Assembly (NCBI RefSeq): GCF_001422735.1
Contig: NZ_LMLZ01000006.1
Location: 109,518 to 173,517, forward strand
Length of the DNA stretch: 64,000 nt
Reading direction: 5' to 3'
Origin: Acidovorax sp. Leaf78
GTDB taxonomy: Bacteria; Pseudomonadota; Gammaproteobacteria; Burkholderiales; Burkholderiaceae_C
Within the stretch, counting starts at the first letter, position 1. Every line of letters starts with the position of its first letter. The position numbers and the translations under genes were made by a program. The notes beneath the pieces were generated by a model that saw only the letters and a list, made by a program, of their open reading frames with translations, was not told where the DNA came from and did no database searches. Shown here piece after piece: positions 44,431 through 53,795 of this stretch.

Positions 44431-44498
44431 CGCGCCGCGTGGTAGTCGCCATGTGGTCATGAGGTCATGCTGTCATGCCCACTCCGTCCACTATACAA

Positions 44499-44560
44499 AC
44501 CGTTCACGCTGAGCCTGTCGAAGCGCCGCGCAGGGCTTGAACAAGCGCAGCCCGAACGGT
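44499..44560 (+). repeat. REP-like inverted pair
   Basis: ACCGTTCACGCTGAGCCTGT-CGAAGCGCC is followed by TTGAACAAGCGCAGCCCGAA-CGGT; the outer parts are inverted copies of each other. Same core family as the 12.1-kb array. Located between the DUF2905 gene and the 3' end of otsA. Confidence 0.75.
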
Positions 44561-44587
44561 ATTCAATGCGTGCAGTGCAAATCCTAA

Positions 44588-45967
44588 TCAGTCGCCCGCT
44601 GCTTCCAATGCTGCGAGGAACGACTTGCGCCACCAGTGCACATCGTGCTCGCGGATGCGCGCCATGAGCTTCTGGTGGCGGGCCTGCCGCTCGGCCCGCG
44701 GCATCTGCAGCGCCTGCTGGATGCTGTCCGCCGTGCCCTGCGTGTCGTAGGGGTTCACCAGCAGCGCTTCCTTCAGTTGCTCGGCCGCGCCCGCAAAACG
44801 CGAGAGCACCAGCACGCCGGGGTCCTCAGGGTTCTGGGCCACCACGTATTCCTTGGCCACCAGGTTCATGCCGTCGCGCAGCGGCGTGACCAGGCCTACC
44901 GCCGAGGCGCGGCACAAGCCCGGCACACGCTTGCGCGCCACCATGCGGTGGATGTAGCGCACGGGCATCCAGTCGAGCTCGCCGTAGTCGCCATTGACGG
45001 AGCCGCACAGGCCTTCGAGCTCCTGGCGCAGGTCGGCATAGGCGTGCACGTCGTCGCGCGACGGCGAGGCGATCATGATCATCGTGGCGCTGTCGCGGTT
45101 CTCGGGGTAGCGGTCCAGCAGCTCGCGGAAAGCGCGCACGCGGTGCGGAATGCCCTTGGAGTAGTCCAGCCGGTCGATGCCCAGCAGCAGCCGCCGGCGC
45201 GAGTATTCGTCGCGCATGTTCTCGTAGGTTTCGACCGCGTCGGGGGCCTGGCCTAGGCGAATGAACTCGTCCACGTCGATGCCGATGGGAAACGCCTTGA
45301 CCTGCACCGTAGCGCCGAACGCGCGCAGCTGCTGCACGCCCACTTCTTCGGCGCTGGCTTCGTTGCGCACGTAGCGGTTGAAGTGCGAGACATCGGCCTC
45401 GCTCTGCAAGCCCACCAGGTCGTAGGCGAACAGCGACCGCATCAGCCACTCGTGCTGCGGAATGGCCGCCATGATGAGCGGCGGCGGCATGGGGATGTGC
45501 AGGAAGAAGCCGATGCGCTGCTTGCAGCCCATGGCGCGCAGCTCGGCGGCCAGGGGGATCAGGTGGTAGTCGTGTATCCAGATGATGTCGTCGTCGCGCA
45601 GTAGCGGCAGCAGCTTGCGCGCAAACATCTGGTTGACCCGGCGGTAGCCCGCGATGTAGCGGGTGTTGAAGTCCGCCAGGTCCAGCCGGTAGTGGAAGAC
45701 GGGCCACAGCACGCTGTTGCTGTAGCCGTGGTAGTAGCTGTCGTGGTCTTCGCGGCACAGGTCCACGGTGGCCAGGGTCACAGCGCCGGCCTGGCGCGTC
45801 TGCAGGTCGCTCTCGCCGGGCGTGCCGTCCTCCAGCACGTTCCCGCTCCAGCCGAACCAGAGGCCTCCGGTTTTGTTCAGGGCGTCGCCCAGGGCGACGG
45901 CCAGGCCGCCAGCGGCAGGTTTACGGGGGTCCGCAATGCGGTTCGATACAACAACGAGTCGGCTCAT
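44588..45967 (-). CDS. otsA: Trehalose-6-phosphate synthase
   Basis: 459 residues, GT20. N-terminal glycine loop [12 protein letters not shown], substrate motifs [36 protein letters not shown], then [18 protein letters not shown] and the donor-site [24 protein letters not shown]. Full length. It is the last gene of an operon otsB-GH15-otsA, 47 bp after the GH15 gene. Makes trehalose-6-P from UDP-glucose and glucose-6-P. Confidence 0.97.
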   Translation of the reverse strand: MSRLVVVSNRIADPRKPAAGGLAVALGDALNKTGGLWFGWSGNVLEDGTPGESDLQTRQAGAVTLATVDLCREDHDSYYHGYSNSVLWPVFHYRLDLADFNTRYIAGYRRVNQMFARKLLPLLRDDDIIWIHDYHLIPLAAELRAMGCKQRIGFFLHIPMPPPLIMAAIPQHEWLMRSLFAYDLVGLQSEADVSHFNRYVRNEASAEEVGVQQLRAFGATVQVKAFPIGIDVDEFIRLGQAPDAVETYENMRDEYSRRRLLLGIDRLDYSKGIPHRVRAFRELLDRYPENRDSATMIMIASPSRDDVHAYADLRQELEGLCGSVNGDYGELDWMPVRYIHRMVARKRVPGLCRASAVGLVTPLRDGMNLVAKEYVVAQNPEDPGVLVLSRFAGAAEQLKEALLVNPYDTQGTADSIQQALQMPRAERQARHQKLMARIREHDVHWWRKSFLAALEAAGD

Positions 45968-46014
45968 GCCGCATCATCGCCGCGGATGGGGTGGTCAAAC
46001 TGTCGGACGTCGCC

Positions 46015-47820
46015 TCAAATCACACTGTCCCACGGCGCCGACAGGCGCACCGCGGCGTTGATGACGCCCACCATCGAATACGTCTGCGGAAAGTTGCCCC
46101 ACATCTCCTGCGTCTCTGCATGGGTGTCTTCGGACAGCAGGCCCAGCGGGTTGCGCGCCGCGAGCATGGTCTCGAAGATGGCCCGCGCCTCGGCCTTGCG
46201 GCCGATGCGCGCAAGTGCGTCGATGCGCCAGAAGGTGCAGATGTTGAACGCCGTCTCGGGCTTGCCGAAGTCGTCGGCCGCTTCGTAGCGGCGCATGTAG
46301 GGGCCGTCGCACAGGCTCTTTTCCATGGCCTCCACGGTGCTGACGAAGCGCGGGTCCATGGGGTCGATCATGCCCACCTCGGCCATCAGCAGCACGCTGG
46401 CATCCAGCTCGTTGCCGCCGAAGCTTTCGGCAAAGGCCTGGCGGGTTTCGCTCCACGACTTGTCGATGATCTCGTCGCGCATGCGGTCAGCATGGTCGCG
46501 CCAGTATGCGGCGCGGTCGGGGAGCTGCAGGGTCAGCGCAATCTTGGCCAGGCGGTCGCAGGCGGCCCAGCTCATCAGCGCTGATGATGTGTGGACCCGC
46601 GCGCGGGTGCGCAGCTCCCACATGCCCGCATCGGGCTGGCCGTACACGCGCACCGCGTTGGCGCCCACTTGCTCCAGGCGGGTGAACTCGGCCTGGCCTG
46701 CGCGGTGCAGCAGCCGGTGGTCGTGGAACGACTGCGCGGCGCCCAGCACGATGTTGCCGTACACGTCGTGCTGAAAATGCTCGGCCGCCTGGTTGCCCAC
46801 GCGCACGGGGCCCATGCCGCGGTAGCCGGCCAGCTGCGGCATCACGGACTCGGGCAGGTCTTTTTCGAGGCCGATGCCATACAGCGGCTGGATGTGGCCG
46901 TCGCCGCCTTCGATGACCACGTTGCTGAGCCAGCGCAGGTAGTCCTCCATGGTGCCGACTTCGGAGATGCTGTTGAGCGCACGCACCACGAAGAACGCGT
47001 CGCGCAGCCAGCAGTAGCGGTAGTCCCAGTTGCGGCCGCTGTGCGCGGACTCGGGGATGCTGGTGGTCATGGCGGCCACGATGGCGCCGGTGTCTTCGTA
47101 CAGCGACAGCTTGAGCGTGATGGCCGCGCGGATCACCGCGTCCTGCCACTCCAGCGGCAAGGCCAGTGCACGGCTCCAGTTGCGCCAGTAGCTGGTGGTT
47201 TCCTGCTCGAAGTAGCGCGCCGTGTCGGCAATGCCTTCGTGAAGAGGCTCGTCCGCGCCCAGCAAGAAGTTGTGCTCGCGTGTGAGCACGAACGACTGCC
47301 CCGACAGCACGTGCGACACCGGTGCGTCGGTAGACAGGCGCAACGTCATGTCCTCGCCCACGTAGCGGATGTGGTTGCTGCCGCGCGTGATGTGCGGCGT
47401 GCTGCGGCCCCAGTCGTAGCGCACCTTCAGCGCCACGCGGATGCGCGGCGCGCCTTCGATGGGCCGCACGCGGCGCACCAGTGTCATGGGCCGAAAGAAC
47501 CGCGAGCGGCTGTTGAAGCGCGGCGCGAAGTCGGTGATCTCCACACCATGCCCGGCCTTGTCGAACAGCTGCGTGCGCAGGATGGCGGTATTGGGCTCGT
47601 ACCACTGGTGGGCCGAGGCCAGGTCCTCGATCTCGATCGCGAAGTGGCTGCCCTCGTCGCCGGGCTGCAGCAGCGCGTTGAACACCGGGTCGCCATCGAA
47701 GCGGGGCAGGCAGCACCAGACCATGCGGGCGTGGTTGTCGATCAGTGCGCTGATGGCGCAATTGCCGATCATTCCGAGGTTGAGCGAGCCCTGTTGGGGT
47801 TCGTTGGCGGCAGTGTTCAT
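46015..47820 (-). CDS. Glycoside hydrolase family 15 protein
   Basis: 601 residues from ATG 47820 (overlaps otsB stop by four bases). The N-terminal domain (about 1-230) is the trehalase-like beta-sandwich (GMIGNCAISALIDNHARMVW, CCLPRFDGDPVFNALLQ). The catalytic alpha/alpha barrel has WDYRYCWLRDAFFVVRAL (general acid/base area), EDYLRWL, and RNPLGLLSEDTHAETQEMWGNFPQTYS (second Glu). Mycobacterial relatives are trehalases; others act on glucans. In an ots operon, trehalose breakdown or control of the pool is likely. Confidence 0.93.
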   Translation of the reverse strand: MNTAANEPQQGSLNLGMIGNCAISALIDNHARMVWCCLPRFDGDPVFNALLQPGDEGSHFAIEIEDLASAHQWYEPNTAILRTQLFDKAGHGVEITDFAPRFNSRSRFFRPMTLVRRVRPIEGAPRIRVALKVRYDWGRSTPHITRGSNHIRYVGEDMTLRLSTDAPVSHVLSGQSFVLTREHNFLLGADEPLHEGIADTARYFEQETTSYWRNWSRALALPLEWQDAVIRAAITLKLSLYEDTGAIVAAMTTSIPESAHSGRNWDYRYCWLRDAFFVVRALNSISEVGTMEDYLRWLSNVVIEGGDGHIQPLYGIGLEKDLPESVMPQLAGYRGMGPVRVGNQAAEHFQHDVYGNIVLGAAQSFHDHRLLHRAGQAEFTRLEQVGANAVRVYGQPDAGMWELRTRARVHTSSALMSWAACDRLAKIALTLQLPDRAAYWRDHADRMRDEIIDKSWSETRQAFAESFGGNELDASVLLMAEVGMIDPMDPRFVSTVEAMEKSLCDGPYMRRYEAADDFGKPETAFNICTFWRIDALARIGRKAEARAIFETMLAARNPLGLLSEDTHAETQEMWGNFPQTYSMVGVINAAVRLSAPWDSVI

Positions 47821-48554
47821 TGTTCTCGTTCCCAGTTGGTCCTTGCGCTGGAGAGCCAGCCGCGCAGTGCGGCGGGTGTCATGCAGCGGTGTTGTGCCAT
47901 GGTCGGGCCCTCGCCCACCTTGATGCCCCACCCGCCCAGGGCCTGCACGGCGGCAAAGCCCGATTCGTCGGTGACGTCGTCGCCCACGAAGACAGGGACC
48001 CGGCCCGCAAACGGCGGCTGGGTCATGAAGTCGACGATGGCCTGGCCCTTGTGCGCCCCGCGGGGCTTGACCTCGAAGACGAACTTGCCGCGCATCAGCT
48101 CCACGCCTTCCACGCCTTGCAAGGCGCGTTCCAGGGTGTCCAGGCAGCGTGCCTCCATGTGGGGCGCTAGGCGGTAGTGCAGGGCGACGCTGGCGCGCTT
48201 GGGCTCCACCAGCAGGCCGGGGTGGCGCGATGCGAGGTCGTAGGCGGCCTGCAGCACGGGGGCCAGATCGGGCGGCTGCACGGCCGGCAGGGACGCGCCG
48301 TGCAGGCGGTATTGCGCGCCGTGTTCGCTGGCCAGCGGCAGGTGCAGGGGCGCCAGGAAGACGTCGATGTCGGCCTCGGGCCGCCCGGTCACGATGGCCA
48401 GCGCACCGCCCAGGTGGCCGTGCAGTGCAGAAAGGGTGGGCACCAGCCCGGACGCGATGCGCACCGCTTCGGGGCGCGACGCCAGCTCGGTGAGCGTGCC
48501 GTCGAAATCGAGAAAAAGGGCGTGGGCAGTTGTCAGTATCGGAAGCAGCTGCAT
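47817..48554 (-). CDS. otsB: Trehalose-6-phosphate phosphatase
   Basis: 245 residues. HAD motifs: FLDFDGTLTELASRPEA (nucleophile Asp), IVTGRPEADI, and FVGDDVTDESGF. The cap domain lies between. It removes phosphate from trehalose-6-P. First gene of the trehalose operon; the promoter is expected in the 183-bp gap before the divergent thioredoxin gene. Confidence 0.97.
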   Translation of the reverse strand: MQLLPILTTAHALFLDFDGTLTELASRPEAVRIASGLVPTLSALHGHLGGALAIVTGRPEADIDVFLAPLHLPLASEHGAQYRLHGASLPAVQPPDLAPVLQAAYDLASRHPGLLVEPKRASVALHYRLAPHMEARCLDTLERALQGVEGVELMRGKFVFEVKPRGAHKGQAIVDFMTQPPFAGRVPVFVGDDVTDESGFAAVQALGGWGIKVGEGPTMAQHRCMTPAALRGWLSSARTNWEREQ

Positions 48555-48737
48555 GGGCCCAGACCTTAGCAGATGCCACCGGGCCGACCGGCCCGCCGGG
48601 GTGTTCTACACCCTGTAATCCCGCGTAAATTTTTGCAAGCAGGTATTTGGCCGACAGTGCTGCGGCGGGTGCGCCGACTTGAAAAATCCGGCGCGGTCGC
48701 CACCTGCGCACATTCAGACTGCCAACAACGCGCCCCC

Positions 48738-49184
48738 ATGTCCGAAGCCCTGCACATCGTCTGCCCCCACTGCCACACCACCAACCGCGTGCAAACCGCG
48801 CAACTGGCCAGCGCACCCGACTGCGGCCAGTGCCACCAGCCATTGTTTGCGGGCGCGCCGCTCGAGCTCGACGCTGTGTCTTTCGAGCGCCACGTGACGC
48901 GCAGCCACATCCCTGTGCTGGTGGACTTCTGGGCGCCGTGGTGCGGCCCGTGCCGCCAGATGGCCCCGGCCTTTGCCCAGGCCGCGCGCGAACTGGAGCC
49001 GCAGGTGCGCCTGGCCAAGCTCAACACCGAGGATCATCAGGCCTTGGCGGCGCGCCACGCCATCCGCAGCATTCCGACCATGGTGCTGTTCCAGCAGGGC
49101 CGCGAGGTGGCCCGCATCTCCGGCGCATTGGGCGCGGCGGACATCGCGCGCTGGGTGCGCACGGCGGCACCGTCCAACGCATGA
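48738..49184 (+). CDS. trxC: Thioredoxin 2-type protein with N-terminal zinc ribbon
   Basis: 148 residues from ATG 48738. The N-terminal zinc site is visible: CPHC (about 9-12) and CGQC (about 29-32). Thioredoxin fold follows with FWAPWCGPCRQM (active site) and SIPTMVLFQQGREV. TrxC proteins are induced by oxidative stress in E. coli through OxyR. Divergent from otsB. Confidence 0.95.
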   Translation: MSEALHIVCPHCHTTNRVQTAQLASAPDCGQCHQPLFAGAPLELDAVSFERHVTRSHIPVLVDFWAPWCGPCRQMAPAFAQAARELEPQVRLAKLNTEDHQALAARHAIRSIPTMVLFQQGREVARISGALGAADIARWVRTAAPSNA

Positions 49185-49205
49185 AGGTGGGCTGAGGCGG
49201 CCGGC

Positions 49206-49682
49206 TTAGCGCAGGCCGAGGGCGCGGTCCAGCGACACGTTGCCCGCGCCGCGCCCCACCAGGTACAGCAGCAGCCCGACCCAGGACAGGTGGGTGGGCC
49301 ACGCGTCCGGGTAGACGAATACCTGGATCACCAGCGTCATGCCCAAGAGCGCCAGCGCGGACAGCCGGGTGCACAGCCCCAGCACCAGCAGCGCGGCAAA
49401 CAGGTGCTCGGCCACCGTGGCCATCTGCGCGGCCAGGTGCGGTGCGATCAGCGGCAGCTTGTACTCGTCGCTGAACAGCGCATAGGCACTGTCGGAGATG
49501 GTGAACCAGCCCTCGACCTTGGTGCGCGCCGACAGCCAGAAGATGCCGGCCAGCGCGATGCGGTTGACCAGTGCGAGCTGGCTGTGGGGTGTGAGCCAGG
49601 CGGCTGCGTGTGCCAGCCGGGCTAGCCACGCGCGGGGGCCGCCTGCGGTTGGGGAGAGCATGGAGACGGTGTTGGGTGTCAT
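49206..49682 (-). CDS. DoxX family membrane protein of the bufferin cluster
   Basis: 158 residues from ATG 49682, which overlaps the stop of the upstream gene by four bases, with an AAAGGAAA site. Four hydrophobic helices and the DoxX entry [23 protein letters not shown]. DoxX proteins accompany DUF692/DUF2063/DUF2282 sets, often as the last gene; the role is thought to be quinone- or redox-linked electron flow. Last gene of the four-gene operon (bufA-bufB-bufC-doxX). Confidence 0.9.
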   Translation of the reverse strand: MTPNTVSMLSPTAGGPRAWLARLAHAAAWLTPHSQLALVNRIALAGIFWLSARTKVEGWFTISDSAYALFSDEYKLPLIAPHLAAQMATVAEHLFAALLVLGLCTRLSALALLGMTLVIQVFVYPDAWPTHLSWVGLLLYLVGRGAGNVSLDRALGLR

Positions 49683-50482
49683 GGTGTTTCCTTTGAACAT
49701 GGGGCTGGTGCAGCCGCATCGGCCGCGGTTTCGATGAGTGCTCCTGCGTCCAGCAGCAACATCAGCAGCGCTGCGATGTCGGTAGCTGGCTCGGCCACCA
49801 ATGCCTCTGTGGCGGCGGCCTCCAAGGGCAGTCCTTGCGCGCAGGCGTTCATGAAGGCGATGCCTGCATGCGGCAGTGCGCACCACACCACGGCGGACTC
49901 TGGCCGTGTGAGCAAGCCTCCGTCGCCCACCCACAGCAGGTCTGCATCCACCGGCAACTGGTCGCGGTGGCGCTGCCACAGGGCATACGCGGGATGGTCA
50001 TCGCACCAGGCCCAGCGCGCCGCCGGGTGGGGGCGCAGGTGCTGCTGTGCCAGCGTGTCGGGCGGCTGGCGGCCCAGCCAGGTCACGTCGAGCGCCGGGG
50101 CATCGGCCGCCAGGTGGCTCTCTGTCCAGCACCGGTCAAGGTGCGCGACGGCGGGCAGGTAGGGCAGTGCTGCGGCCGGCCCGAACTGCTGCAGAAAATC
50201 GGCAAAGCCCGCGCCATAGTCCATGAGCCGCCCGTCGGCCGGTGGCTGCGCGTGGGCGAAAACGGCCGCCGCTGCACGAAACCAGTCGGTGCCCACCAGG
50301 CTGCACACGGTGGGGTAATTGGCCTGCAGCGTGTCGATGCAGGCGGCGAGCACGGTGTTGCGGTACACCGCAAAGCCGGGCTGGGCGGCCAGGGCTGTGA
50401 GCCACGCGGGTGTTGGTGCCACGGTGTCTGGCGAAGGCAGCAACGCAGCCGCCAGGCCGTCCTGAAAATCGCTCAGGTGCAT
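49679..50482 (-). CDS. bufC: DUF2063 protein, partner of the MNIO enzyme
   Basis: 267 residues. The N-terminal DUF2063 helical bundle ([58 protein letters not shown]) is followed by a C-terminal alpha/beta domain rich in Trp/His ([20 protein letters not shown]). In characterised MNIO systems (bufferin and methanobactin-like) the partner binds the precursor peptide and presents it to the enzyme. Overlaps bufB by 10 bp and doxX by 4 bp. Confidence 0.9.
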   Translation of the reverse strand: MHLSDFQDGLAAALLPSPDTVAPTPAWLTALAAQPGFAVYRNTVLAACIDTLQANYPTVCSLVGTDWFRAAAAVFAHAQPPADGRLMDYGAGFADFLQQFGPAAALPYLPAVAHLDRCWTESHLAADAPALDVTWLGRQPPDTLAQQHLRPHPAARWAWCDDHPAYALWQRHRDQLPVDADLLWVGDGGLLTRPESAVVWCALPHAGIAFMNACAQGLPLEAAATEALVAEPATDIAALLMLLLDAGALIETAADAAAPAPCSKETP

Positions 50483-51336
50483 GGCGCCACCTCGCGTTGT
50501 TCGTGGTGTTGCGCGCAGGCGGCCAGCGCGCTGTGTGCCTCGTCGCGTTCAGCCAGCAGCTCTGCCAACGCGGGCACGTTGCCGTCCCGTTCGATGAGCG
50601 TGGGGATAGGGCCTGTGCGCGCCAGCACCTGTTCATACAACGCCCAAACGGCAGGGTCGATGGGCGCATCGTGGCTGTCGATGAGCAGCGCGTCGCCCAG
50701 CGCCGGGTCGGCATGGTGCCCGGCCAGGTGGATCTCCGCGACGGCGTGCAGCGGGAACGCATCGATGTAGGCCCGCGCATCCGTGCCCAGGTTGTGGGCG
50801 CTCACATGCACGTTGTTCACATCCAGCAGCAGCGCGCAGCCGGTGCGCCGCACCAGATCGGCCAGAAAGTCGGTCTCGCACCAGTCGTGCCCGTCGATGT
50901 GCAGGTAGTGCGTGGGGTTCTCGATGGCGATGGTGCGCTGCAAGGCATCCTGCGTGCGCGCGATGTTGTCCGCGATGCGGGCCAGTGCGGCGTGGGTGCG
51001 CGGAAACGGCAGCAGGTCGGGCAGGTAGTGGCCGCGCCAGGAGGACCACGCCAGATGTTCGGACACGATGGCGGGCTCGATGCGCCGCACCAGCGCGGCC
51101 AGCCGGGCCAAGTGATCGGCATCGGGCGGTGCATCGGCCGCGAGCGACAGCGACACCCCATGCAGCGCCACCGGGTGGCGCGCACGGATGGCTTCGAGCC
51201 ACGCCAGCCGCGGGCCGCCGGCGGCCAGGTAGTTTTCAGGATGGACCTCCCACCACAGGCCGGGCGCACCGCAGTGCTGTGCCTCGGCGTAGTGCTGGGG
51301 CTTGAGGCCCAGGCCGGCGGTCAACGGGGATGGCAT
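50473..51336 (-). CDS. bufB: DUF692 multinuclear non-haem iron oxidative enzyme (MNIO)
   Basis: 287 residues from ATG 51336. TIM-barrel metal ligands typical of the family: [69 protein letters not shown] and DSHDAPIDP, giving the set of His/Asp/Glu/Asn residues that bind two or three irons. MNIO enzymes convert precursor Cys residues to thiooxazole or related groups. The substrate here is the DUF2282 protein 183 bp upstream. Overlaps bufC. Confidence 0.95.
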   Translation of the reverse strand: MPSPLTAGLGLKPQHYAEAQHCGAPGLWWEVHPENYLAAGGPRLAWLEAIRARHPVALHGVSLSLAADAPPDADHLARLAALVRRIEPAIVSEHLAWSSWRGHYLPDLLPFPRTHAALARIADNIARTQDALQRTIAIENPTHYLHIDGHDWCETDFLADLVRRTGCALLLDVNNVHVSAHNLGTDARAYIDAFPLHAVAEIHLAGHHADPALGDALLIDSHDAPIDPAVWALYEQVLARTGPIPTLIERDGNVPALAELLAERDEAHSALAACAQHHEQREVAPCT

Positions 51337-51436
51337 GGCAGATTGCTGTAGTGGTGAAGGGAAGCTTTGCCGATCGGTTACCCATTGCGCTGCGCGCCAC
51401 CCGCGGCCCATGCAGCTGGCGCTGCAAAGGCCAGTG

Positions 51437-51516
51437 CACCCGTGGAGCCGGCGCCGCCGGGCCACCGGGTGCGTCCCCCTCCGGGGGAAGGCGTGCAGCG
51501 CCTCAGGGGGCGCTTC
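51437..51516 (-). repeat. Stem-loop block between the precursor and enzyme genes
   Basis: Two stems: CCCCC-TCC-GGGGG (51475-51487) and AGCGCC-TCAGGG-GGCGCT (51497-51514), preceded by a longer REP-like sequence with CCACCGGGTGCG. I know this stem pair as an intergenic repeat in Comamonadaceae. In the operon transcript it lies just after the precursor stop, so it could protect that mRNA and lower enzyme expression. Confidence 0.65.
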
Positions 51517-51519
51517 ATT

Positions 51520-51816
51520 TCAAGACTTGATGGGCATCAGTGCGCCCATGCCCTTGGGCGTCTTGAGCGTGGCGCAGGTACCGGCGGGCACGTACTTCCA
51601 GGCGTTGCCCTGGTAGTCCATCTTTGATGTGCCGGCGCAGGTGGTGCCGGCGCCTGCTGCGCAGTCGTTCTTGCCGGCCATCGACACGCCGTAGCACTTC
51701 TCCATGGCGGGCTTGGCGGCGTCGGCCATGGGCTGTGCAGGTGCCTGTGCCAGGGCGGAGGTGCAGGCAATGGCCGAGAGTGCGAGGGCGCCGAGGCTGA
51801 GGGTGCGTGTGGTCAT
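51520..51816 (-). CDS. bufA: Bufferin-type precursor protein (DUF2282)
   Basis: 98 residues from ATG 51816 with a GGAG site; the upstream extension is not protein-like. Signal peptide [20 protein letters not shown], so the mature part is exported. Four Cys in the mature part: [21 protein letters not shown] and AGTCATL. In characterised bufferins, an MNIO enzyme modifies core Cys residues and the product binds copper. The third Cys is preceded by Thr here, where I recall His in many members. Preceded by a GTAACC-N16-CGAA site at about 130 bp. Confidence 0.92.
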   Translation of the reverse strand: MTTRTLSLGALALSAIACTSALAQAPAQPMADAAKPAMEKCYGVSMAGKNDCAAGAGTTCAGTSKMDYQGNAWKYVPAGTCATLKTPKGMGALMPIKS

Positions 51817-51941
51817 GGCAAGTTTCTCCAACAGAGTTTGATGAGTAAGTAAGGGATCGAAGGGGACCGGTGGCGGCAACGTGCGGGGCATGACTAACTA
51901 GCCAACTGCCTGCACCCTGCAACACCCGATCTGCGCTGTAA

Positions 51942-51967
51942 TTCGCGCTGGCGTCGCCGCGGGTTAC
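51942..51967 (-). promoter_or_regulatory. Candidate SigF-type promoter for the buf operon
   Basis: On the minus strand GTAACC (51967-51962), 16 nt, then CGAA (51945-51942). It points to bufA, whose ATG is about 126 bp downstream. GTAACC-N16-CGAA is the binding motif reported for Caulobacter SigF, whose genes include DUF2282 and DUF692 members. Confidence 0.75.
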
Positions 51968-52011
51968 ACGGCGCTGCCAATCCACACGCTTATTTATTTT
52001 TTGCACCCGCT

Positions 52012-52037
52012 GTAACCGGAGGGCCCGCTGTGACGAA
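52012..52037 (+). promoter_or_regulatory. Candidate SigF-type promoter for the sigma/anti-sigma genes
   Basis: GTAACC (52012-52017), exactly 16 nt, then CGAA (52034-52037) on the plus strand. Transcription would begin near 52043, so it favours ATG 52057 rather than GTG 52030 as the sigma start. It indicates autoregulation and mirrors the site on the other strand, 44 bp apart. Confidence 0.75.
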
Positions 52038-52056
52038 TACCCAGCAGGGAGACGCC

Positions 52057-52596
52057 ATGGACATTGAAGAGCGGCTGCGCGGATTGCTGCTGCAGGGGCT
52101 GGATGCCGACGCAGCGGCGTACCAGCGGTTTCTGAAGGAGCTGAGTGCACACCTGCGTGCCTTTTTGCGCCGCCGCCTGGCGCAGCGGCCCGACGAGGTG
52201 GAGGATCTGGTGCAGGAGACCTTGCTGGCGGTGCACAACCAGCGCCACACCTATCGGGCCGACTCGCCGGTGACGGCCTGGGTGCACGCCATTGCGCGCT
52301 ACAAGCTCATCGACTGGCTGCGTTCGCGCGCTGCCAAGGAAGCGCTGCATGTGCCGCTGGACGACACCGACGACCTGTTTGCCAGCACCGACAGCGAAGC
52401 GGCCGAAGCGCGGCGCGACCTGGGCCGCCTGCTGGAGCAGTTGCCCGACCGCCAGCGCCTGCCCATCGTGCACATGAAGCTCGAAGGGCTGTCGGTGGTC
52501 GAGACCGCGCAGCTCACCGGGCTGTCGGAGTCGGCCGTCAAAGTCGGCGTGCACCGGGGCCTGAAAGCCCTGGCCGCCAAGATCAGGGGAATGTGA
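52057..52596 (+). CDS. sigF: ECF RNA polymerase sigma factor (SigF type)
   Basis: 179 residues from ATG 52057, preceded by AGGGAGA; the frame also offers GTG 52030, but the promoter at 52012-52037 would lie upstream of its own start there. Region 2 carries [17 protein letters not shown] and [24 protein letters not shown]; region 4 carries [21 protein letters not shown] and [17 protein letters not shown]. Followed without a gap by a DUF1109 anti-sigma. The symbol follows the Caulobacter SigF-NrsF pair and is an inference from arrangement. Confidence 0.9.
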   Translation: MDIEERLRGLLLQGLDADAAAYQRFLKELSAHLRAFLRRRLAQRPDEVEDLVQETLLAVHNQRHTYRADSPVTAWVHAIARYKLIDWLRSRAAKEALHVPLDDTDDLFASTDSEAAEARRDLGRLLEQLPDRQRLPIVHMKLEGLSVVETAQLTGLSESAVKVGVHRGLKALAAKIRGM

Positions 52597-53237
52597 TGAA
52601 AACTGATGAATTGATCGACCTGCTGGCCGCTGACGCGCACCCGGTGGCCCGCCACACGGTGGAGCGACGCCTCGCCATGGCTGCGTTTGCCGGCATTGCC
52701 GGGGCCGCCGTGCTCATGCTGGGCGTGTTCGGCCTGCGCAGCGACCTGGCGGCCACGATGGCGATGCCCATGTTCTGGGGCAAGCTGGCCTTTGCGGGCA
52801 CGCTGGCCGCGGCCGGGCTGATGGTGCTGCAGCGCATGGCACGCCCCGGCGTGCCTGCCGGCCGTGCCGCACTGTGGCTGGCGCTGCCGCCGCTGGTGCT
52901 GTGGGGCCTGGCGCTGGCCACGCTGGCGCAGGCGGCGCCGGCCGAGCGCCTTCCGCTCATCCTGGGCAACACCTGGCGCACCTGCCCCTTCAACATCGCC
53001 GTGCTGTCGGTGCCGGCGTTCGTCGCGGGCTTCTGGGCGCTCAAGGGTGCTGCGCCCACGCACCTGGCCTGGGCGGGCGCGGGCGCTGGTCTGCTGGCCG
53101 GGGCGCTGGGGGCACTGGTGTATGCGCTGCACTGCCCTGAGATGGCCACACCGTTTCTCGCGGTGTGGTACCTGGCGGGCATGGCCATCCCTACCGTGCT
53201 GGGCGCCATTGCGGGGCCCCGCTGGCTGCGTTGGTAA
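52596..53237 (+). CDS. nrsF: NrsF-type membrane anti-sigma (DUF1109)
   Basis: 213 residues from ATG 52596; the ATG shares bases with the sigma stop (TGATG). Six hydrophobic helices. Two Cys that stand out, TWRTCPFNIAVLSVP and YALHCPEMATPF, match the conserved Cys pair that in Caulobacter NrsF is needed to release SigF on metal or thiol stress. Binds the sigma factor at the inner membrane. The N-terminal cytoplasmic part ([20 protein letters not shown]) would contact it. Confidence 0.9.
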   Translation: MKTDELIDLLAADAHPVARHTVERRLAMAAFAGIAGAAVLMLGVFGLRSDLAATMAMPMFWGKLAFAGTLAAAGLMVLQRMARPGVPAGRAALWLALPPLVLWGLALATLAQAAPAERLPLILGNTWRTCPFNIAVLSVPAFVAGFWALKGAAPTHLAWAGAGAGLLAGALGALVYALHCPEMATPFLAVWYLAGMAIPTVLGAIAGPRWLRW

Positions 53238-53278
53238 GGCTGGGGCGCTTTGCGCTTGCAGCCTTGGGCGCTTCACAT

Positions 53279-53303
53279 ACCGTTCAAGCTCAGCCCGAAC
53301 GGT
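53279..53303 (+). repeat. REP-like core
   Basis: ACCGTTC at 53279 and GAACGGT at about 53297 are inverted arms; between them is AAGCTCAGCCC. Same core as the 12.1-kb array and the 44.5-kb pair. Confidence 0.7.
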
Positions 53304-53339
53304 TTTGATCGAGTATGAATCCGTAGAGAGAGCGAACGC

Positions 53340-53795
53340 CTAAGCCACCCGCTGGCTGTACGCCCGAAACACCGTGTCCTGCACCCAGCCCAGCGATTCA
53401 TACAGCGACTGCGCCGCAGTGTTGGTGTGGGCCGTGGTCAGGTCCATGCGCACCTTGCCCTGCGCGCGCGCGTGGTCGCGCGCCGCGATCAACAAGGCGC
53501 GGCCTGCTCCCGTCTTGCGGGCGGCGGGCGCCACGAACAGGTCGTACAGCGTGTAGATGGGCGCCGCCTCCACCGAGCAGAACGTGGGGTAGAGCTGGCA
53601 AAAGCCGATGGCTGCGCCGGACGCATCGAAGGCGATGAGGATGCTGGATTCGCCGCGTGTGAGCCGGTCGGTGATGAAGCGCTGCGCCGCTGCAAGGTCA
53701 GGCGCCTGGTCGTAAAACTGGCGGTAGGCGTCGAACAGCGGGGCGATGGTGTCCGTGTCGGCAGGGGTGGCCTGGCGGATGTGCAGAGGGGTCAT
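53340..53795 (-). CDS. GNAT N-acetyltransferase
   Basis: 151 residues. Motif A (acetyl-CoA loop) APAARKTGAGRALLIAARDHA and motif B HTNTAAQSLYESLGW are both present, with the N-terminal beta1-alpha1 of IRQATPADTDTIAPLFDAYRQFY. The family acetylates small amines or proteins; the substrate cannot be inferred here. A terminal YSQRVA. Not linked to neighbouring genes by overlap. Confidence 0.9.
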   Translation of the reverse strand: MTPLHIRQATPADTDTIAPLFDAYRQFYDQAPDLAAAQRFITDRLTRGESSILIAFDASGAAIGFCQLYPTFCSVEAAPIYTLYDLFVAPAARKTGAGRALLIAARDHARAQGKVRMDLTTAHTNTAAQSLYESLGWVQDTVFRAYSQRVA

